Positions 40,409 through 52,494 of a stretch of 64,000 bases of DNA are shown here, piece by piece. The position numbers and the translations under genes were made by a program. Numbering within the stretch: position 1 is the stretch's first letter; each line of letters opens with the position of its first letter. Origin of the DNA: Neodiprion pinetum (taxonomy: Eukaryota > Arthropoda > Insecta > Hymenoptera > Diprionidae); NCBI RefSeq assembly GCF_021155775.2, contig NC_060234.1, positions 1,550,001 to 1,614,000 of the forward strand, written 5' to 3'. The notes beneath the pieces are model-generated. The model saw nothing but the letters and a program-made list of their open reading frames with translations, had not been told where the DNA came from and did not search any database.

Positions 40409-42509
40409 GGCATTCTACATCAAATCAGCAGCCCGTGTATCTCATCCTCTGATTTTAATCTAAATTTTTAGTACGATGTTCTAACGATTTTTTTTTCAGA
40501 TTTTTTTAGCCGCCGGTGAAATTTTTTAAAAAAAGTTATTTTTTTTTTTCGTTTATTTTTCTTTCTACGCCTCGATCTAAATAGAACACGGAATCATGAA
40601 GATAATATAATTCTGCAATTCATTTAGTTGCGGTATGTAAAAATTAAACAAGCAAAAACAATTCCCAAAATGGAAAGACAGAACACTTGCGAAAAAAGTA
40701 CCATTTTGAATCCTAGAATCTGTGTGAATTATTTTTTTAAAGATTTAAAAAGATGGCGTTTTCGTCATTAGGTTTGCGATATTGTAAAAAATTTCATACA
40801 GGGGATGAAGAAAATCCGATGAAATTCCCGAGAACCTTTTGCTTTGGTACAGGAACGTCGTAATAAAAAAAAAAAAAAAAAAAAATGATGAGAATCAAAG
40901 GGGACGTGGTACGTGGGCTGATAATTTGACGTGGAATGCCTCATACATTCGCACATAATACGTGTAAGAAAAAGAAGATTGCGAAGCGAAAGGAAAAATA
41001 AACTGTCAAATTATATGATTAACGGAAGCCATAGAATGACTGTAATGTGTGATATACATATATATAATACACATCATATATTTCTACTGGCTGTTGCCAA
41101 TAGTTAATTAAATTTTATAGATAACGGGGAAACACACACACGCATTTGTATATATGTATATTATGTATACATTCTCACGGCGAAAAATCGTCCTGTCATT
41201 TTATTAGAAATAAGTTTAAACGACAGACTGGCTGAATGAATGAGTGACGTGTCGAGAAGATCAAACAGCTCCAAGTACCCAGCAGCATGTGATGTGATAT
41301 GCGCCGTGATTGAGCGGTGGATTAATAATGGATCGGATGATTCTTTGGGTGTTTTTTTTTTTTTTTTTTTTTTTCTTCACCTCAAATTCTAATCAATTAT
41401 ATGTTTAGCCTAGGCGCCTGCAGATTAGAGATAAAAGTTTTGGGAAAAGTCTCACAGCGAGGCCGATCTTACGCCCACGTAACTGTAAACTGAAAAAAAG
41501 TTTCCGTCATAGAGGCGGCAAAATTTTTTTCAGACACATAATTATTATAACATAAACTCTTGAAAACTAGTCGTTTCTTTAGATTATTTTTTTTTTCATC
41601 GGTGGATACGTGTTTCTTGTCTCACGTATCACGACGAATTGGCGAAGAAAATTTTTTTCCTGCAAATAAAGTTTTGAAAAGTATCGTTTTTATTCGATTT
41701 TGTACGGAAACGATGCGATGAAAAAATTATTGCAATCGTACGATTTTAAAAGCAATCGTTTGCTGATCGAACGAGTAATTTTTGTCATTTAAATATGACA
41801 AACGACATTGAATTTTCTACGATGAAAATGATCGTGGAACAATTAGTTTTGATTATCAGTATTTTAAAAATTAAGAAGACTCAAAATTTAAGTTTCTAAA
41901 AGTTGTTTTACTCGGTCACGTTTTTCGACTCGTTATTTTTTTTGTATTTTATCGTATATCCGATTCCTCTTCTTATCCGTTTCGATCACCTTGCGCGATA
42001 ACGCGTGAGAAAAATGCGATAATGAGATCCGAGGACGAGTCGAATTCAGTTGAAACCGTAAGAGTAGAGGGTAAAATAAATACACGCGAACCCAACGTGT
42101 GGCTACTTGACACGATAATGATATTGTATCGTTGATAGGTGTAAGTTTTTGGGGGAGAGCCATTACCTTGTTTGACTTGCGTACAACCCCATGCGTGCGG
42201 ATGACGATTCTGTCGAGACTTGATACCGCCGGCTCCGATAACCGAAACGGGAGTTGATCAAATATTTGAAATTTCAGTAAATAGGGCCAATAGGACTGGA
42301 CAAATATCAACCGCGTTATTATATGCCGCGTAATATCGCACAATTTGCTACTTGACAATTTTTATATTTTATTCAAATCTTCTCAAATTGAAAAATGATC
42401 AATTTCGGAGGACTTTATTCTACCGTTTGGTATGTAGAAAGTGCAAGTTCGAATATTTTTAGTATATAAACATGAATTTTATCAAAATTCAAGAATTTTT
42501 TAACGATGA
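36334..42509. other. Intergenic DNA, no gene supported
   Basis: AT-rich with AT runs (36,946-36,967; 40,361-40,406), TCTT/CT runs and poly-A/T. Patches with TAAT cores near 38.58-38.70, 40.02-40.15 and 41.22-41.34 kb look less simple than their surroundings and might be distal exex regulatory elements; this is inference only. Confidence 0.4.
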
Positions 42510-43090
42510 ATGGATTGAATTTTTCAACCCTCGCCATTTTTGATTTTGTTTAAAAAATATTCTGCTATTGTCCCAACCCTGGAACGGTACCTTGAATTTT
42601 TTCAAATATTTCATCCAACTGCTCAATTGTTTTATAAATATTTTAAGTGATTTCGACAAAGGACCTTTTCCTTTTAAACATTCAAAAAAGCCTATGAGGG
42701 GTCGATTTTTCTTAATTTTTTTTTCCAGTACTTTTAATTTTTTTCATCATCTGTTTAATTTTTATCTATTTTTTTGGCTCATTCGATTTTTTTTCCATCA
42801 ACTTCATAATGAATTTACCGGTCCAAAAAACTTCCAAGTGAAAAATACAAGTTTTGAGAATTATTCGCGAATTTTCACACCGTTTACACAATTTTTCACG
42901 CCGGTCAAAATAATTAGAAATGCTAAAAAAATAGAAAATAAATTTCGGTTTTCAAAGGTTTGGAAAAGAAAATACAGTCTTTGAGAGTAGTTGGAAAATT
43001 TTAAAAACGGACATTTTCAAAATCAATCTCAATATTTATAAATAATTAACCAAGTGAATAAAAGATTTGAAAAAATTGGGAAGTTACAAA
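42510..43090. mobile_element. Second member of the GGGGAATTCC hairpin family, ends decayed
   Basis: CAACCCTCGCCATTTTTGAT and CCAACCCTGGAACGGTACCT match the left half of the 21,891 element. The inverted partner (CAATATTTATAAATAATTAA near 43,030) closes it on the right. The terminal GGAATTCC motif is lost at both ends. Confidence 0.6.
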
Positions 43091-44155
43091 TGTCGATGGT
43101 GAAAAAAGAGAGAGAGAGAGGAAAAAAGAAAAAAACATTGTCACGACTCATTTCAATATTTATTCTTCTTCTTTCCGACGTAAGGAATCAATTTCGGTAC
43201 ATACTTAATTTTCATTACATTTGTTTACAATTAATCACAGACTCTGTAACAGGTACACATAATATATTATTATCTAGTCGTACATTATACGCGTTTGTTC
43301 GGACAGACAGACACTCGAACAATTTTCTCGAGTGTCAAAATTGTTAATCGACGTGTTACAACGGTATCAGTCCAACACACGGACACAGGCACACACGGTC
43401 GTGTTGGTAATAATTCTGACCGCCTTGCGATACGCGTATTAACCTTTGTATCGAATAATTACCTTGTGATTGAGCCTCGATTTTCATCGGGAAAAACAAG
43501 AATCATTATCAATGGCAGAGTTTAACAAACGCGTATGACCGCGACAAGGGAAATTATTGCGTAAAATATAACGATAATAATTATATCATTATCAGTTTCA
43601 GCGAGAGAGCGATGCGGTGTGAATAAATAAAAAATCAACACCTGTTAGGCGCTAAAAACGTTGAGCGTCTTTTTTCATTTTTATCGTATAATCCTTGTCG
43701 TCGTTATCGCGTTGATCTTTCTTCCCCAAAAATATGCAATATACATGTTGGATATGTAATACGAATATTGATCTGTGCTGCATATTGAAATAAGAACAGG
43801 AAACGCGAATCGTTTTTATAATCGGTTTGAATATTTCTCTCGATACTCTCTTCAACGCACCTACCTAGAATATAATTTCCGAATATCGATCGATCGATCG
43901 TTCGTTCGATCGCCACGCGGTATAGATGCGAAATCAGCGTGATTGACACTTGAGTGACAAGATGACAGGCCGTGATTACGCCCTCGCGTTTATTTTACGG
44001 ATTCTCCTTGTGTGTTGTACACACATGTACGGAACCTCGAAAGCGACAAATATAAATCGTGACTTGACATTTTTTTTTTTTTTTTTTTACCACCAATTAC
44101 CACCGATTAACCGATTTATTTGTTACCAATTATCTCAACGATGACCAATTTTCCT

Positions 44156-44195
<40 letters not shown>

Positions 44196-45280
44196 TTTTC
44201 CCTCTCTCTACAATCGTTTCTAGTACCTCGAAAGTTTAAGTTGAAAATTTTATCTCGTCACGTTTATAGTTGACAATGAATTTTTTCTCAATTTTTTCTT
44301 TTCTTTTTTTTTTCACCGTAATTACAACTACCAACCAAACCTTTTATTTCGAAATTTCATTTTACCTACAATTACATCAAACTCACAACGAAATGTTGCA
44401 GCAAAAGTTTTTTTCCACTAAATTTCTACTCTTGTTGCTGTTGTTGAAATTCGTCGAGTATAACATTCGGACAAATTTTACTCTCGTAAGAAAGCGTTTG
44501 TTTAATATTGTTTTCTGCCACAGTATTAAAAATCCTCGTTTTCACGCATCATATATTTCTTACATGCTACTCTCAAAATGTTTGATGAAACCTTGCTTTC
44601 TTTATTTTATTTTTTATTTTTTTTTCTTCGGTAGTAAATAAGTAGTATTTAATCTTAAATTCTCACGCAGTGCAGACATGTATCAAAGGAGAGAGAGAGA
44701 GAGAGAGAGAGGCTTTTCGCAAATTAGAATTACAGTTTGCCGAAAACAATTACCCCGGTATTATCCCTCGAGTACAATTATGCCGCTTAACCGGTATCAT
44801 GGCGTCTTCTGGCCCCCTTCTCCGCCCCTCTCTTCCCTCCTCTTCTCTCCTCTCCTCTCCTCTCCTCTCCGCTCCTCTTCGCCCGCCCTTCTTCACCCCC
44901 GACGAACGTCGTCCGCCGGCGTAATTAGAATCTCCCTCGACCGCCCTCGTCGGTGCCTTCGGCCTCTCCCCCCCCCCCCTACCCCCCACCCCCCGCCACC
45001 CGCCACCCTTCCCTCCTTGCCCCCCCGCCATGCCCACGGAACCCCGGCCATTACTTTTAATAGCGTTGTTAATGAAACTAGGTGTCGCCAAATTAACCCC
45101 TCATTTCTGCAGCAGCGCTCAACGATCGCCTTTGCCTGCAGCGGCCGTTCATCGTCACGAATTATTATCCGAGATGGAATTAATCATTCTTGCAAGCTGT
45201 GGTCTCGGAATTTTTTTTCACGTACTAAAAACGAAACGAAAGAAAAAAAAAATTAATTTTCTGATATTAGATTTTCTTAT
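43091..45280. other. Intergenic DNA with CTTT and GA microsatellites and a GC-rich patch
   Basis: A CTTT run at about 44,155-44,196, a GA run at 44,692-44,712 and a C/T-rich GC patch at 44.81-45.03 kb. No gene recognised. Confidence 0.5.
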
Positions 45281-45977
45281 ACAACTGCTGCAATTATTTA
45301 TAAATATTTAAAGTGATTTTGAAAAGGACCTCTTTTTTAATTCTCAAAAAATTCTCCGATACTGTATTTTGTATTCTAAACATTTCAAGACCGGGCCCAC
45401 GGTGAATCGATTTTATTCTATTTGTTTTTTTTAACACTTTTAATTTTTTTCATCAACTAAAACATTGTTCAATAAATTTAAAAATTCTTAAAAAATTCTG
45501 TCAAATTTTATTTTTCACTCAGAATATTTCTAGATCGTTTTCATTATGAAGTTGATGAAAAAAAGAAAGAAAGAAAAAAAAAAAAAAACCAATTGAATGT
45601 GCCAGAAAAATAGACAAGAATCGCTTCGTAATGGAGCCGGTCTAAAAATGTACTAAGTGAAAAATAGAAGTTTCGAGAAATATTCGGGAATTTTCAGGCC
45701 GTTCGAACAACGCTTTGGTTAACCAAACAAATGAAAAGTGTTTAAAAAAGAAGAAATGGAAAAAAAGTCGGGCCTGGTCTCGAAATATTTGGAATGGAAA
45801 ATACGGTTTCTTGGAATTTCAAAAAGGTCTCTTTCAAAATTACTTAAAATATTTATAAATAATCGAGCAGTTGATTAAATAAAACAAAATAATGTGAAAA
45901 AATTCATGGTACCGTTTCGGATAAAATTTTAAAGAAAATCGGAAATGGCGAGCGTCGGATTCGCGTGGAATTCTCCA
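45281..45977. mobile_element. Third member of the GGGGAATTCC hairpin family
   Basis: AATTATTTATAAATATTTAA near 45,291 and its inverse near 45,844-45,864 form long arms. The right end GGATTCGCGTGGAATTCTCCAT corresponds to the terminal repeat of the 21,891 element. The left terminus is truncated. Confidence 0.6.
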
Positions 45978-48487
45978 TCTGCATCCTTAGGCTTATCGCC
46001 AAGTTTTCAGGATGAGAACCACTGAGTTCCGCTGATTACCGCGGTAACCGCCCCCCGAGCGCCAATTAATCTTAACTTTTACGGGGCAAACACTTTTCAT
46101 TAAGCCCTCCCTATATCCTCCGCCCCTCCCTGCCCCATTCCCCATTTCCCATTCCCCTTATTCTTCACCACCGTCACTCTCACCCGCAACACTCTGACGT
46201 ATTTCCTGCAACGGTATATAATATATCACGTAATAGTCGCGGGGTCCGGTATCCTCAGTTTTTCCATCACACGTCCTATATTTAAAAATATTATCCGTAG
46301 TTTAATTTTTTTTTCAAAACCTTTACGCGTCTCTGCTGCTTTTTCTTATTTTGTTTTTTTTTTTTTTGTTTTTTTTTATCCACTTGACGCTTTTGGTGAA
46401 CTTTTTTATGGGGAAAACTGAGGGGGTAAATATTAAGCGATGCGACCGGCAAAACCTCACGCGGAATGAGAGTGGGAGAGGAGAGGAGAGGAGAGGAGGG
46501 GAGAGGAAAGGAAAATGGCTCCCCAGACAAGCGTTTAATCTGGCGCTAATTAACAACTTACCTCCCCCCCCCCCCCCTCCCCCCGATTCACCCCCTTATA
46601 TCACGAGTCTGCACGCCTCCCCTCATCTCCTCTTTCTGCGTCCACTTTTAATGCTCGTTTTCCGTTTATACGGAGATTCATAATTACGAGTGTATACTGT
46701 ATTATAGGTACATTTTTATACACGTTTGTAGAATTCACTATTCGATATACATTAAAAAAAAAATATTTTTTTTTCTCATTTGCCGATTCACAAGGAGAAG
46801 AATCTTGAAAAAAAAAAATGGAATAGCAAAACTAGCGAGTAATTTATGATTTTCGAAACTCCGGGTGAAGACGCAAAAAACAAAAAAAAAAAAAAAAAAA
46901 AAACAAAAAGAAAAAGAAACGAACACGAGACAAAGCTTTTATCCCGAGGAATTGTTTTTTTTTTTCCGATCCTTGAAGTAATTTTTTATTACCACTACGA
47001 TTATCATTACTATTATTGTTATTTGTATCGTTGTCATTGGTTTAACAACGTTGGATGTGGAGAATATGACGTTTTGAAGGGTGTATGTTTGAGATTAGGA
47101 TATAATACGTAGGATAGTCGGATCTTGTAATTGTATGACCCACATTGTTGGCAGATCGTTGAATCGTCGACAATGACGGATCGTCGGGCAATCGTAACGC
47201 TGTTTAATATAAAATCATACACGTACGTATATTCGTATGAGTTGATATCGCGTTATAGACGTCAAAAATCGTTTTATCCATCAATATACCCCCACATCCT
47301 GTTTACCCTCACTCAACAGTATTGATCTAAATCGTAATTGAATATGTCGTCGGTCGTCTTTGTCGAATACGCATCGCACCGACAAATAATAATTGCATTG
47401 TTAAAAATGATTGCGCCTCGTAATACAGATTTACCGTTTACAAAAGAATCGTCAATTTACTTACGAAATCAGTTTGCAAATTTAAAAATTCGCAATATAT
47501 TACTATCATTTTACTCAAATTCACCGTCAAGTACACGAATATTTTTTAAGAAATTTTTTAACAGTGCACACGTGTGTAGAATACGTTAACGTACAACGCG
47601 AAAGGTATAATACAAGAACACTATAGCTGTGAATTAATGTCGTTTCAGTCACTCTGTATGTTGTATATAATTTATATAATATAGAATAAAGACGACGATT
47701 CGTATCCCGGCTTACGATCGGCGAAATTAGCCAATCGATCAGAGAGAAACTGTCCTGCAATACAAAGAGATAAAAATCTCGCGTCGATCTTGTGGCGCCT
47801 ATCGTACTTGCCTCGCGATGACTTTTACGGATGTATCTCTACACGTATTATACGTATTCACGTCAATTTAACAATATCTCACAAATGCGGATCAATTTGT
47901 CAAATTCGGTTTTGATTATACAATAATAAATCGGACAGACTTGTTGCGTGACACATGCCGCGTGCTATATATGTATATATAAACGTAACGTACGATCAGT
48001 CGTCTGGATATTGATTGGTCGACAAAAAAATCATGTAACACGTGCAACGATTATTTTCACACGCCGTTAACATACGTGTTGCAGGTTTTAATAATTATTT
48101 GGAATTTTGTTTTTTTTTTTTTTTATTTTTTTTATTTTGGAAAAAAGGGAAACAGCAACGTTTTCCTTACCGAATGTCGAGAGAAGCGAAGCCTCTTGTT
48201 ACGTCAATTCCATCGTATTGTTGTACCTTCCGTAGATAGGCGAGAAACTCCCGGAAGCGTTTTACCAATTTCTCAGTAAACCCTCCGAAGGTAAACCGTG
48301 ATGTATAATAAAATATAGTGGAATATAATAGAAGTCTGGATTGCTGACTGGGTTGCAGGAAATATCAATTTTCCTACTCGTTATACAGAAATTATTTATT
48401 ATATTGTTATCGATTGATGTTTTTAACTTTTTATTCCGGAATTATGTCAATAAAAAGCATATCAAAATCATAATATTAGGTACGCGG
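45978..48487. other. Intergenic DNA downstream of the protease homologue
   Basis: A GGAGA purine run (46,473-46,505), a C run (46,564-46,577) and many A/T runs. A GC-balanced patch at 46.0-46.2 kb has CAATTAATC and may be regulatory. No gene is supported. Confidence 0.4.
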
Positions 48488-48493
48488 TTTATT
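48488..48493 (-). terminator. Polyadenylation signal of the protease homologue
   Basis: AATAAA on the minus strand, about 44 nt after the TAA stop at 48,537. Position and sequence fit a standard cleavage/polyadenylation signal and imply a very short 3' UTR. Confidence 0.6.
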
Positions 48494-48536
48494 TAAGTGG
48501 AAAAAGTATAATCCTTGTTTTCGTGGCATTGAATAT

Positions 48537-50387
48537 TTAATTTTTCATCACGTTCTTTATCCACGGTACGAAATGATTTATCTTCGCGTAAACACCTGGC
48601 GAGTGTCTTCGACCGCAACCTTTTCCCCACGTCACGATGCCGATAAGGATTTTACTTCCGTTTATTAACGTGGTTAAAGGACCGCCCGAGTCTCCCTGCG
48701 AAAAATCACGAAGCCTTTGTTATAATTTTATATTAAAAAAAAAAAAAAAATCGATGATTTTGAAACAATCTTTAATTTCGTTTTTCTCGTACAGATCGTG
48801 TGATCGAAATACGCGTTGCTCACCGTGCAAGCATCTTTGCCTCCTTCTACGCGACCGGCGCATAATTCTGATTCAGAAATCAGTCGGTTGAGTCCAACTT
48901 CGGAAAACCACTCGTTGCATCGCTCGTTGGAAAATACCTGGAATAATGAAATACGAGTGAAAAAAATGTGATGATTTTCTTTTCTTTTTTTTTTCCATGC
49001 GAGTTGTTGATACAATCATAGGTACGAATACCTCGATATCGACTTGGCGCAACACGGTGGTACGGGAATTTCGAGAGTCTTCGTTTATAAATCCCCAGCC
49101 AGTGACCGTCGCTGTTCGATTAACCAGACTTAAATCCTCGCTCGGAAGGCAAACGGGAATTATGTGCTTGTCGAACTTAACGACACGGTCAAGTTTCAGC
49201 AGAGCAATGTCGTTTCGAAATTCTATCTCTTCGTATTCCGGGTTTATCTGCAATCGCAAAACAATGTTTCCCGTGTCGGCATAAATCGGCTCGTTATTGG
49301 ATTTTTTATTTTATTTTATTTTTTTTTTTATTTTTCATCAATTCATACAGGCTCACCTCTATTTTCTCGACTTTGTACTCCTCGGCTTTGAGCGGCTCTT
49401 CTTCGTTTTCCAAATCGAACTCTCCCAGGCGAATAGTTAGATCCTCGATTCGAGCTCTGTATAAACACGTTGGAAGAAAATAATTACGCGTTGTCATGCA
49501 ACGATTATCGCTCGGCGAGTAAATTGCGTAATTTCGTATTTGTCTATGATTAGGATCTTCACCTCCACAAACAGCTCGCCCCAGTGACGATCCATCTGTC
49601 CGTCAAAAGCGTTCCACCGCAGGACAGAATATTCGCTCCGAGAGTCGATCTAAAGATCGCTGCCTGAAACCAATTCGATCCCATTTTTTGTCCGTCAAAG
49701 TTTGACCCGTCTATTGTAATAAAGGTACGGTAAAGTTTATTTTTTTCATACCTGCCACGGATGATCGCCAAATTTTGCATCGTGGCCGCCTATGATTCGC
49801 TTGAACCGTGAACCTTGCATCTCTGCTTTACCGCATTCTTGAATATTTCACAATTCATTCGCAATATTTGAGTCACGCTAGTGATCGTACAAAGTTTCAT
49901 GCGTACGTATTCCTACGTTACCGACACTTAGCCCTCGGACAAAAACCTTCGTCGCGTGAAATGATCCGATGAGCGATAAAGGTTTATGTCTGAGAGCTGA
50001 GTGTCGGTAATGTAGAAATATGTATCCAGAATTCTCTATATATGTATACCTATTAAAATTGTCGGTTGAGTACGGAATCAGTGGGTGGAGAGTGTACGGT
50101 AATTGTAAGATATAAAGTAAAAAGCTTATGCAGTGTATTATATTTCTCAAATGTTACACAGTGAGGAAAACTGTAATCGGTTGATATATCGAAACAAAGT
50201 TATGTCTGTAACTCGACTTGAATTTTTTTTCATTTTCATTGGCTTACAATTACGGACCTTCACATTTCATTTTACGCAACTCACCAATTGCGGACGAAAT
50301 ATCGAGATCGTTTTCCGCGGACCGAACGAACTTTACCACCATAACCGTCATAAATACCGTCACGCTAAATACAATTTTCAGAGCCAT
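48537..50387 (-). CDS. Secreted serine protease homologue (trypsin fold, catalytic His replaced by Ser), seven exons
   Basis: Exons are complement(50285-50387, 49752-49837, 49563-49663, 49357-49456, 49032-49247, 48824-48937, 48537-48695), giving 879 nt and 292 residues. All introns are GT-AG and all phases fit. Residues 1 to about 23 form a signal peptide (MALKIVFSVTVFMTVMVVKF). A short propeptide has one Cys (ECGK) and an activation site FKR|IIGG at residue 48/49. The trypsin fold follows: CGGTLL, then VTGASC where family members have TAAHC, RNDIALLKL (Asp143), PVCLP, DACTGDSGGPL (Asp237 of the S1 pocket, Ser243), VTWGKGCG and PGVYAKI. The catalytic His is Ser93, so the triad is broken and classical proteolysis is unlikely, although the reading frame and splicing look intact. 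Insect protease homologues often act as cofactors or decoys; that role is inferred. It is the closest paralogue of the upstream CLIP-type protease. Confidence 0.9.
49563..49663 (-). CDS. Exon carrying the mutated catalytic-His region
   Basis: 101 nt, the same length as the paralogous exon at 52,098-52,198. It encodes AAIFRSTLGANILSCGGTLL then TDRWIVTGASCLW. The codon at 49,576-49,574 is AGC (Ser); the aligned codon in the paralogue (52,111-52,109) is CAC (His). His to Ser here needs at least two base changes, so it is not a trivial single-base error. Confidence 0.93.
50285..50387 (-). CDS. Signal-peptide exon of the serine protease homologue
   Basis: 34 codons plus one base (G). ATG at 50,387 has A at -3. 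The hydrophobic core MALKIVFSVTVFMTVMVVKF is followed by VRSAENDLDISSAI. An upstream in-frame Met exists, but starting here gives a proper signal peptide. The donor is GTGAGT. The phase-1 end joins exactly to the two leading bases (AA) of the next exon, making GAA-TGC (Glu-Cys). It replaces the CLIP-like and linker exons of the paralogue. Confidence 0.82.
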
Positions 50388-51069
50388 CTTTAAATACGAA
50401 AAATATAACAAAAAAGACAACACCGATTCTTTGTGAATTCGATAATTGTTAAATTTACACCGCGATTTTATGAAGTAAGTCTTGTATCGATTGCGAGACG
50501 TTTTAAACTGCATTCCCAATCTCGCTTCAAACGCTCGTCTCCTCGTTACGGAAGACTAATTTTCGTTTGAGTAGATTTTAACGATTTCCTGTTTTCAAAT
50601 GCAGATTTATCTTTGAAATTCAATTACGAGCTCAACAACAGAAGAGAATTCCTCCGAATTCTCGTATCTTAGCTTATGGCTCCCGATAAGTATGACATCA
50701 TTTCTACTAAATAAAAATATTCTTAACATTAATAATAATAATAATGATGATAATAATAATAATTTATTTATTCATTCAACGTCATGTACGGTTGTGATAA
50801 AAGTTGCGTACACGTCAAAAGCATACAGTTTTGCATGTAAAATAATACTATTTACTCTTCACGCAAGTCATATTAGAATATTGGTATTTTTGTGACGAAT
50901 CGTGCCTCGCGTACAGTCGTCATTAACACGATTAAAAATTAACGATCCAGCCAGCCTCTGATATTATAAATCTTCGAAAAACTGCCAAGGATAAAAAATT
51001 CTCATCAACATCCGCACACGCGGGATAAAATTGCGTATAATATCAGTCACTCGAGTTCACAGTTTCACA

Positions 51070-51075
51070 TTTAAT
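51070..51075 (-). terminator. Candidate polyadenylation signal of the modular protease
   Basis: ATTAAA, the commonest variant of the hexamer, lies about 38 nt beyond the TGA stop on the minus strand. It would give a short 3' UTR and leave under 0.8 kb before the ATG of the next gene. Confidence 0.45.
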
Positions 51076-51112
51076 TGTCGAATAATGGATTTTCTCGATA
51101 AATCCGGTCACT

Positions 51113-52494
51113 TCAACTCATCACTTTGTCTATCCAGGGGACGAATTTTTGTATATTCGTGTAAACGCCGGGCAAATGCTCCCTTCCGCATCCGATTCCC
51201 CACGATACAAGACCGATTAGAACGTGTCGTCCTTCAACCGACATCGTCAAAGGACCTCCGGAGTCTCCCTGCAGGTAAAAAATGAAACGAGGTTCCGTTT
51301 GTTTTTAAAATTCATTATTTCCCACTATCCCAGTCTCCTGCGATTTGTCATGTTCATAATTTTTACCTGACACGAGTCCCGGCCTCCCTCCTTGTAACCG
51401 GCGCACAAAAATACGTCATGGATCGTTTCTCTTCTTCCCGCGGCTCTGAACCACCTTTGGCATCTCTCGTTCGGAATAACCTGGTTGGAATGCAAAATTT
51501 CGTTCATTCGTTTTTTCGACAAAGTCATTTAGACCTTTTTAATTCCATCCTCGATAATTGATGTTCGAGGCTTTTTCAATGTTGGAAAAATCACCTCGAC
51601 GTCGACTTCCTGGAGAACGGTGGGCGCCGAGCTCTGACCGTGTCTTGTTCGCCCCCAACCAGCAACGGTGGCGGTTCTGCCAGCGAGTTTGAGATTTCTG
51701 GCCGGCAGGCAAACCGGGACAATGTGTTGCTTGAAGGTGACGGTTCTAGAGAGTTTTACCAGGGCAACGTCGTTCCGAAAATCGGTTGGCGAGTACTGCG
51801 GATGAACCTGCGAATGTGGTCGAATTTTTTATTTAATTTGAAAATTGATCATCTATCGCTGTACGGAATTGAAATTATCTTGAGGAATGGTTAATTTTGA
51901 TCAATCACCTCTTTTCTCTCTATGTTGTACTCTTCGTGAAGCAATCGTTCGCCCGTATCTCTCACGTCCCACTCGCCGAGACGAACTTTTAAATTGTTAT
52001 TCGGAGAACTGCGGGTTGAAAAGAGGAAGGATTTTTTAAATCTTGAATTAATTCTTTTTGTTACTCCTAAGAAATTAATCTTTCAAACGATACTCACGTC
52101 GCCACGCAGTGAGCAGCTGTAACGACCCATTTGTTGTTCAGCAAAGCTCCACCGCAGGATAATTTTTTTGACAAAAAACCGGACTTTATTATGGCCGCCT
52201 AAACGTTGATCAATATCAGATATTTAGTTAAGTCTGTGCTGTAGCAGTTGATTCTAACATTTTTCACTTATATACCTACTCGAAAATAGTGATAAGAATA
52301 ATTAGAAATTTGAAAATGCTTGGAAAAGAGAGCGACTCGATACGAAATTAAATTACGAATGAAATTGTAATAAATAAATTGACCAACCAATCAATTGGAG
52401 GGAAATATATTTCTCACCTGCCAAGGGTGGCTACCAAAACTCGAACTGTGTCCACCGACGATTCGATTGCTCCTCGTGTACAATTCTCCGCAGC
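51113..52494 (-). CDS. Protease exons 4-9: activation site and trypsin domain
   Basis: Six exons of 77, 101, 100, 213, 114 and 156 nt. In order they carry the activation site CGELYTRSNR|IVGG; the His460 exon; the LGEWDVRD loop; Asp510 and PVCLP; the CAGYKEGGRDSC region; and the GDSGGPL Ser609 exon, ending WIDKVMS and TGA. The catalytic triad, S1 Asp and oxyanion Gly are all present. The exon lengths match the downstream homologue exon for exon apart from whole-codon differences. Confidence 0.95.

Noticed and set aside
41933..42358. 141-codon minus-strand frame with an internal acceptor-like and donor-like pair (about 42,172-42,297)
   Set aside because: It opens with TTG rather than ATG, the residues match no known family, and no partner exon with compatible phase was found.
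48537..50387. Protease homologue as a pseudogene
   Set aside because: Seven exons with intact GT-AG junctions, consistent phases, a signal peptide, conserved structural Cys and a nearby AATAAA argue for a functional gene despite the missing His.
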